DNA from: Pelosinus fermentans JBW45
GTDB taxonomy: Bacteria; Bacillota; Negativicutes; DSM-13327
Length of the DNA stretch: 64,000 nt
Assembly (NCBI RefSeq): GCF_000271665.2
Contig: NZ_CP010978.1
Coordinates: forward strand, 3,874,501-3,938,500
Direction of reading: 5' to 3'
The stretch's first letter is position 1. Every line of letters starts with the position of its first letter. Both the position numbers and the translations under genes were made by a program. The notes beneath the pieces were generated by a model. That model did not search any database and was not told where the DNA came from. It saw nothing but the letters and a program-made list of their open reading frames with translations. This document shows positions 62,285 through 64,000 of the stretch, piece by piece.

Positions 62285-63244
62285 TTACTTCCCTCCCAAG
62301 CGTATTTTAGGGTTTAATAAAAAATAGCTTATATCCACCAGAAAATTAAACAGAACAAAGACTAAACCTGTGAAGATGACGTATCCCTGGATCGCCGGAT
62401 AATCCCGTCCTCTTATCGCTTCTAATACATAACTGCCCAAACCCGGTAAAGAAAAGATAGACTCAATCACAGCGGAACCACTAATGATAGCGCCAAAGTA
62501 ATTCCCTAATAAGGTGATTACCGGAATAAGGGAGTTCAACAGACCGTGCTTCCAGATAATCATTGGAAATGGCAGCCCTTTTGCTTTTGCGGTGAGTATG
62601 AAATGCTGCTCCAGCACTTCCAATAGTGCAGCACGCTGAAGACGCATCAAGGTGCCGATCGTTCCCGCCGCCAAGGCAAAAGAAGGCATAATGAGATGAA
62701 CAACTGTACCATATCCGCTGGTTGGCAATAGATGCAGCTCTTCAGAAAAAATCCACATGAATAGGATTGCCAGCCAAAACGCCGGTATGGATGTAATGAT
62801 CAACGCTGCTGTTCTGAGCACAAAATCACTTTTTGAATTGTTTTTATAAGCCATAAAAACGCCCATTGGGATAGCTGTAAATATGACCAGCAGCAATGTG
62901 AAGGATGCCAGACTGATGGTTACCGGCAGACGCAGCATCAGTTCGTCCCAAATGGGACGCTGGGTTATGTAAGATACGCCTAGATCACCATGGAGGATCT
63001 GCAGAAGCCATGACAGATACTGGACGATAAAAGGACGGTCTAATCCCAGCTCATGGCGCTTATTGGCGATTTCCTGGGCACTGGGAGTAGAAACTCCGTC
63101 CATGTTCAATAATACCGCAGCAGGATCACTTGGTGATATAACACCGAGTATAAACGCTGCTATGGTGATGCCTAATAAGACAGGAATAATCAGCAATAAT
63201 TTCTTGACAAGATAGAATAAAATATCGTTCATCACTTTACCCAC
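62285..63244 (-). CDS. Opp/Nik-type ABC transporter permease (DppB/NikB class)
   Basis: 319-residue permease with six helices. Markers: LGLDRPFIVQYLSWLLQILHGDLGVSY, TRLQRAALLEVLEQHFILTAKAKGLP-like EAA loop (LMRLQRAALLEVLEQHF, TAKAKGLPF), and IESIFSLPGLGSYVLEAIRGRDYP (in part). It overlaps the end of the solute-binding protein gene by 13 bp, so coupled translation is likely. Confidence 0.94.
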   Translation of the reverse strand: MGKVMNDILFYLVKKLLLIIPVLLGITIAAFILGVISPSDPAAVLLNMDGVSTPSAQEIANKRHELGLDRPFIVQYLSWLLQILHGDLGVSYITQRPIWDELMLRLPVTISLASFTLLLVIFTAIPMGVFMAYKNNSKSDFVLRTAALIITSIPAFWLAILFMWIFSEELHLLPTSGYGTVVHLIMPSFALAAGTIGTLMRLQRAALLEVLEQHFILTAKAKGLPFPMIIWKHGLLNSLIPVITLLGNYFGAIISGSAVIESIFSLPGLGSYVLEAIRGRDYPAIQGYVIFTGLVFVLFNFLVDISYFLLNPKIRLGGK

Positions 63245-64000
63245 TCTATTTTATCTAATGTTATACCATAAAGCAGCGGTTCATAATTTTGTATTTTTTT
63301 GCTGTGAACAGCCAGATTCATATCAGCAAATAAGGGTATACAAGGCGGAGACTCGACAGATATATCCTGCAGCCAGTCATATATTTTAGCTCTGTCAGCT
63401 ATTTCTAACGTGGCATCTAACTGATCGAGCAATTGCTCGGCTTCGTCGTTGTTATAGCCTAACCGATACTGCATATTCGCACTGCCGGTACGTTTCATAT
63501 AATTTTTGAATAATATCGCCGGCTCAAGATTAGGCAGCCCCTGGGTGCCGATGATGATGTCGTAATTACCAGTTGCTCTAGCATCCTGGATAGCGGCCCA
63601 GTCCATAATGACGATACTGGCATTCAGGCCGAGTTCTTTCAGCTCTGCTTGAATGAACTCCGTTATTTCTTTATAGGGGTATCTGTCAATTCCGTATTGA
63701 GGAAGCAAAAAAGTGATATTGGCCTTTTGGCCCTTTAAAACGGCATTAGCCAGTTCTTTTGCTTCCTCCACATTCCGCCGGGGTTTAATTTCTTTGCTAA
63801 AAGGGGATGCTCCATTGAGGAAATTACCCGTTGGTATGGCATAACCATGAAAAAAGTTCTTCACAAGTACATCCCTGTTAATCATGAGGCTTACGGCTCT
63901 TATCATGCGAGGATCGTTAAAAGGCGCTTTTTCGCCATTGCAGAACAGATAATGGGTAATGGTAGATTTGCCTATTGCTACAGCAAAACGATTGTCTTTG
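63232..64000 (-). CDS. Opp/Nik-type ABC solute-binding protein, N-terminus beyond window
   Basis: C-terminal 255 residues of an SBP family 5 protein; the reading frame is open to the window edge (an internal Met at 63906 is not the start). The region FNDPRMIRAVSLMINRDVLVKNFFHGYAIP is the standard family 5 segment, followed by ADELKKAGL-like QAELKELGLNASIVIMDWAAI. Substrate may be nickel, a metal-chelator complex or peptide. TonB receptor and riboswitch neighbours favour a metal or cofactor role; this is inference. Confidence 0.92.
   Translation of the reverse strand, partial: KDNRFAVAIGKSTITHYLFCNGEKAPFNDPRMIRAVSLMINRDVLVKNFFHGYAIPTGNFLNGASPFSKEIKPRRNVEEAKELANAVLKGQKANITFLLPQYGIDRYPYKEITEFIQAELKELGLNASIVIMDWAAIQDARATGNYDIIIGTQGLPNLEPAILFKNYMKRTGSANMQYRLGYNNDEAEQLLDQLDATLEIADRAKIYDWLQDISVESPPCIPLFADMNLAVHSKKIQNYEPLLYGITLDKIEWVK

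Noticed and set aside
1-64000. CRISPR array, rRNA, tRNA, prophage or insertion sequence
   Set aside because: No regularly spaced repeats, no recognisable RNA gene and no transposase or phage genes were seen.

Overview
The window reads as a chromosomal segment of a spore-forming, anaerobic, Gram-negative-type Firmicute (class Negativicutes, most likely Sporomusaceae such as Pelosinus or Sporomusa). Three things point there together: spore genes (spore photoproduct lyase, a repeat protein resembling gamma-type SASP), outer-membrane genes (TonB-dependent receptor, an LPS-type family 9 glycosyltransferase), and low-GC Firmicute features (strong Shine-Dalgarno sites, Rho-independent terminators, cobalamin riboswitches, PRD regulators). 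Ferredoxin-linked 2-oxoacid oxidoreductases indicate anaerobic metabolism. This placement is inference; no rRNA or tRNA gene is visible.

Layout. 1-7 kb: chemoreceptor, pstS, an EAL-CBS-GGDEF c-di-GMP protein and a PhoR-like kinase; pstS and the c-di-GMP gene each carry a three-repeat Pho box. 7-14 kb: PhoH/PIN ATPase, splB, upp, a small unknown gene, and a two-subunit 2-oxoacid:ferredoxin oxidoreductase. 14-24 kb: an iron/siderophore-type uptake operon (AraC regulator, binding lipoprotein, ABC-B transporter, two FecCD permeases, ATPase) diverging from a three-gene nitrogenase-like system (Fe protein plus two component-1 homologues), with a near-consensus Fur box between them. This is the best candidate for an undescribed system. 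24-29 kb: pgl-zwf and a two-component system. 29-33 kb: a TRAP transporter with a KdgF-like cupin and a divergent AraC regulator, probably for uronates. 33-38 kb: two membrane glycosyltransferases, the repeat protein, a DUF134 protein and an EamA transporter. 38-44 kb: mtlR-mtlF-mtlD, a heptosyltransferase-like gene and manA. 44-51 kb: regulator, ridA remnant, threonine dehydratase, amino-acid permease and pyruvate:ferredoxin oxidoreductase, which together outline threonine conversion to 2-oxobutyrate and then propionyl-CoA. 51-59 kb: two cobalamin riboswitches, a TonB receptor with an unusual signal peptide and a large insertion, a beta-propeller-like protein, an intracellular-type subtilisin and two exported unknowns. 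59-64 kb: a TonB receptor remnant and an Opp/Nik-type ABC transporter that runs off the end.

Dispersed palindromic repeats (at about 6.7, 10.8, 28.6, 36.7 and 37.95 kb) sit only between genes. Most genes are complete; the first (chemoreceptor) and last (solute-binding protein) are cut by the window edges.
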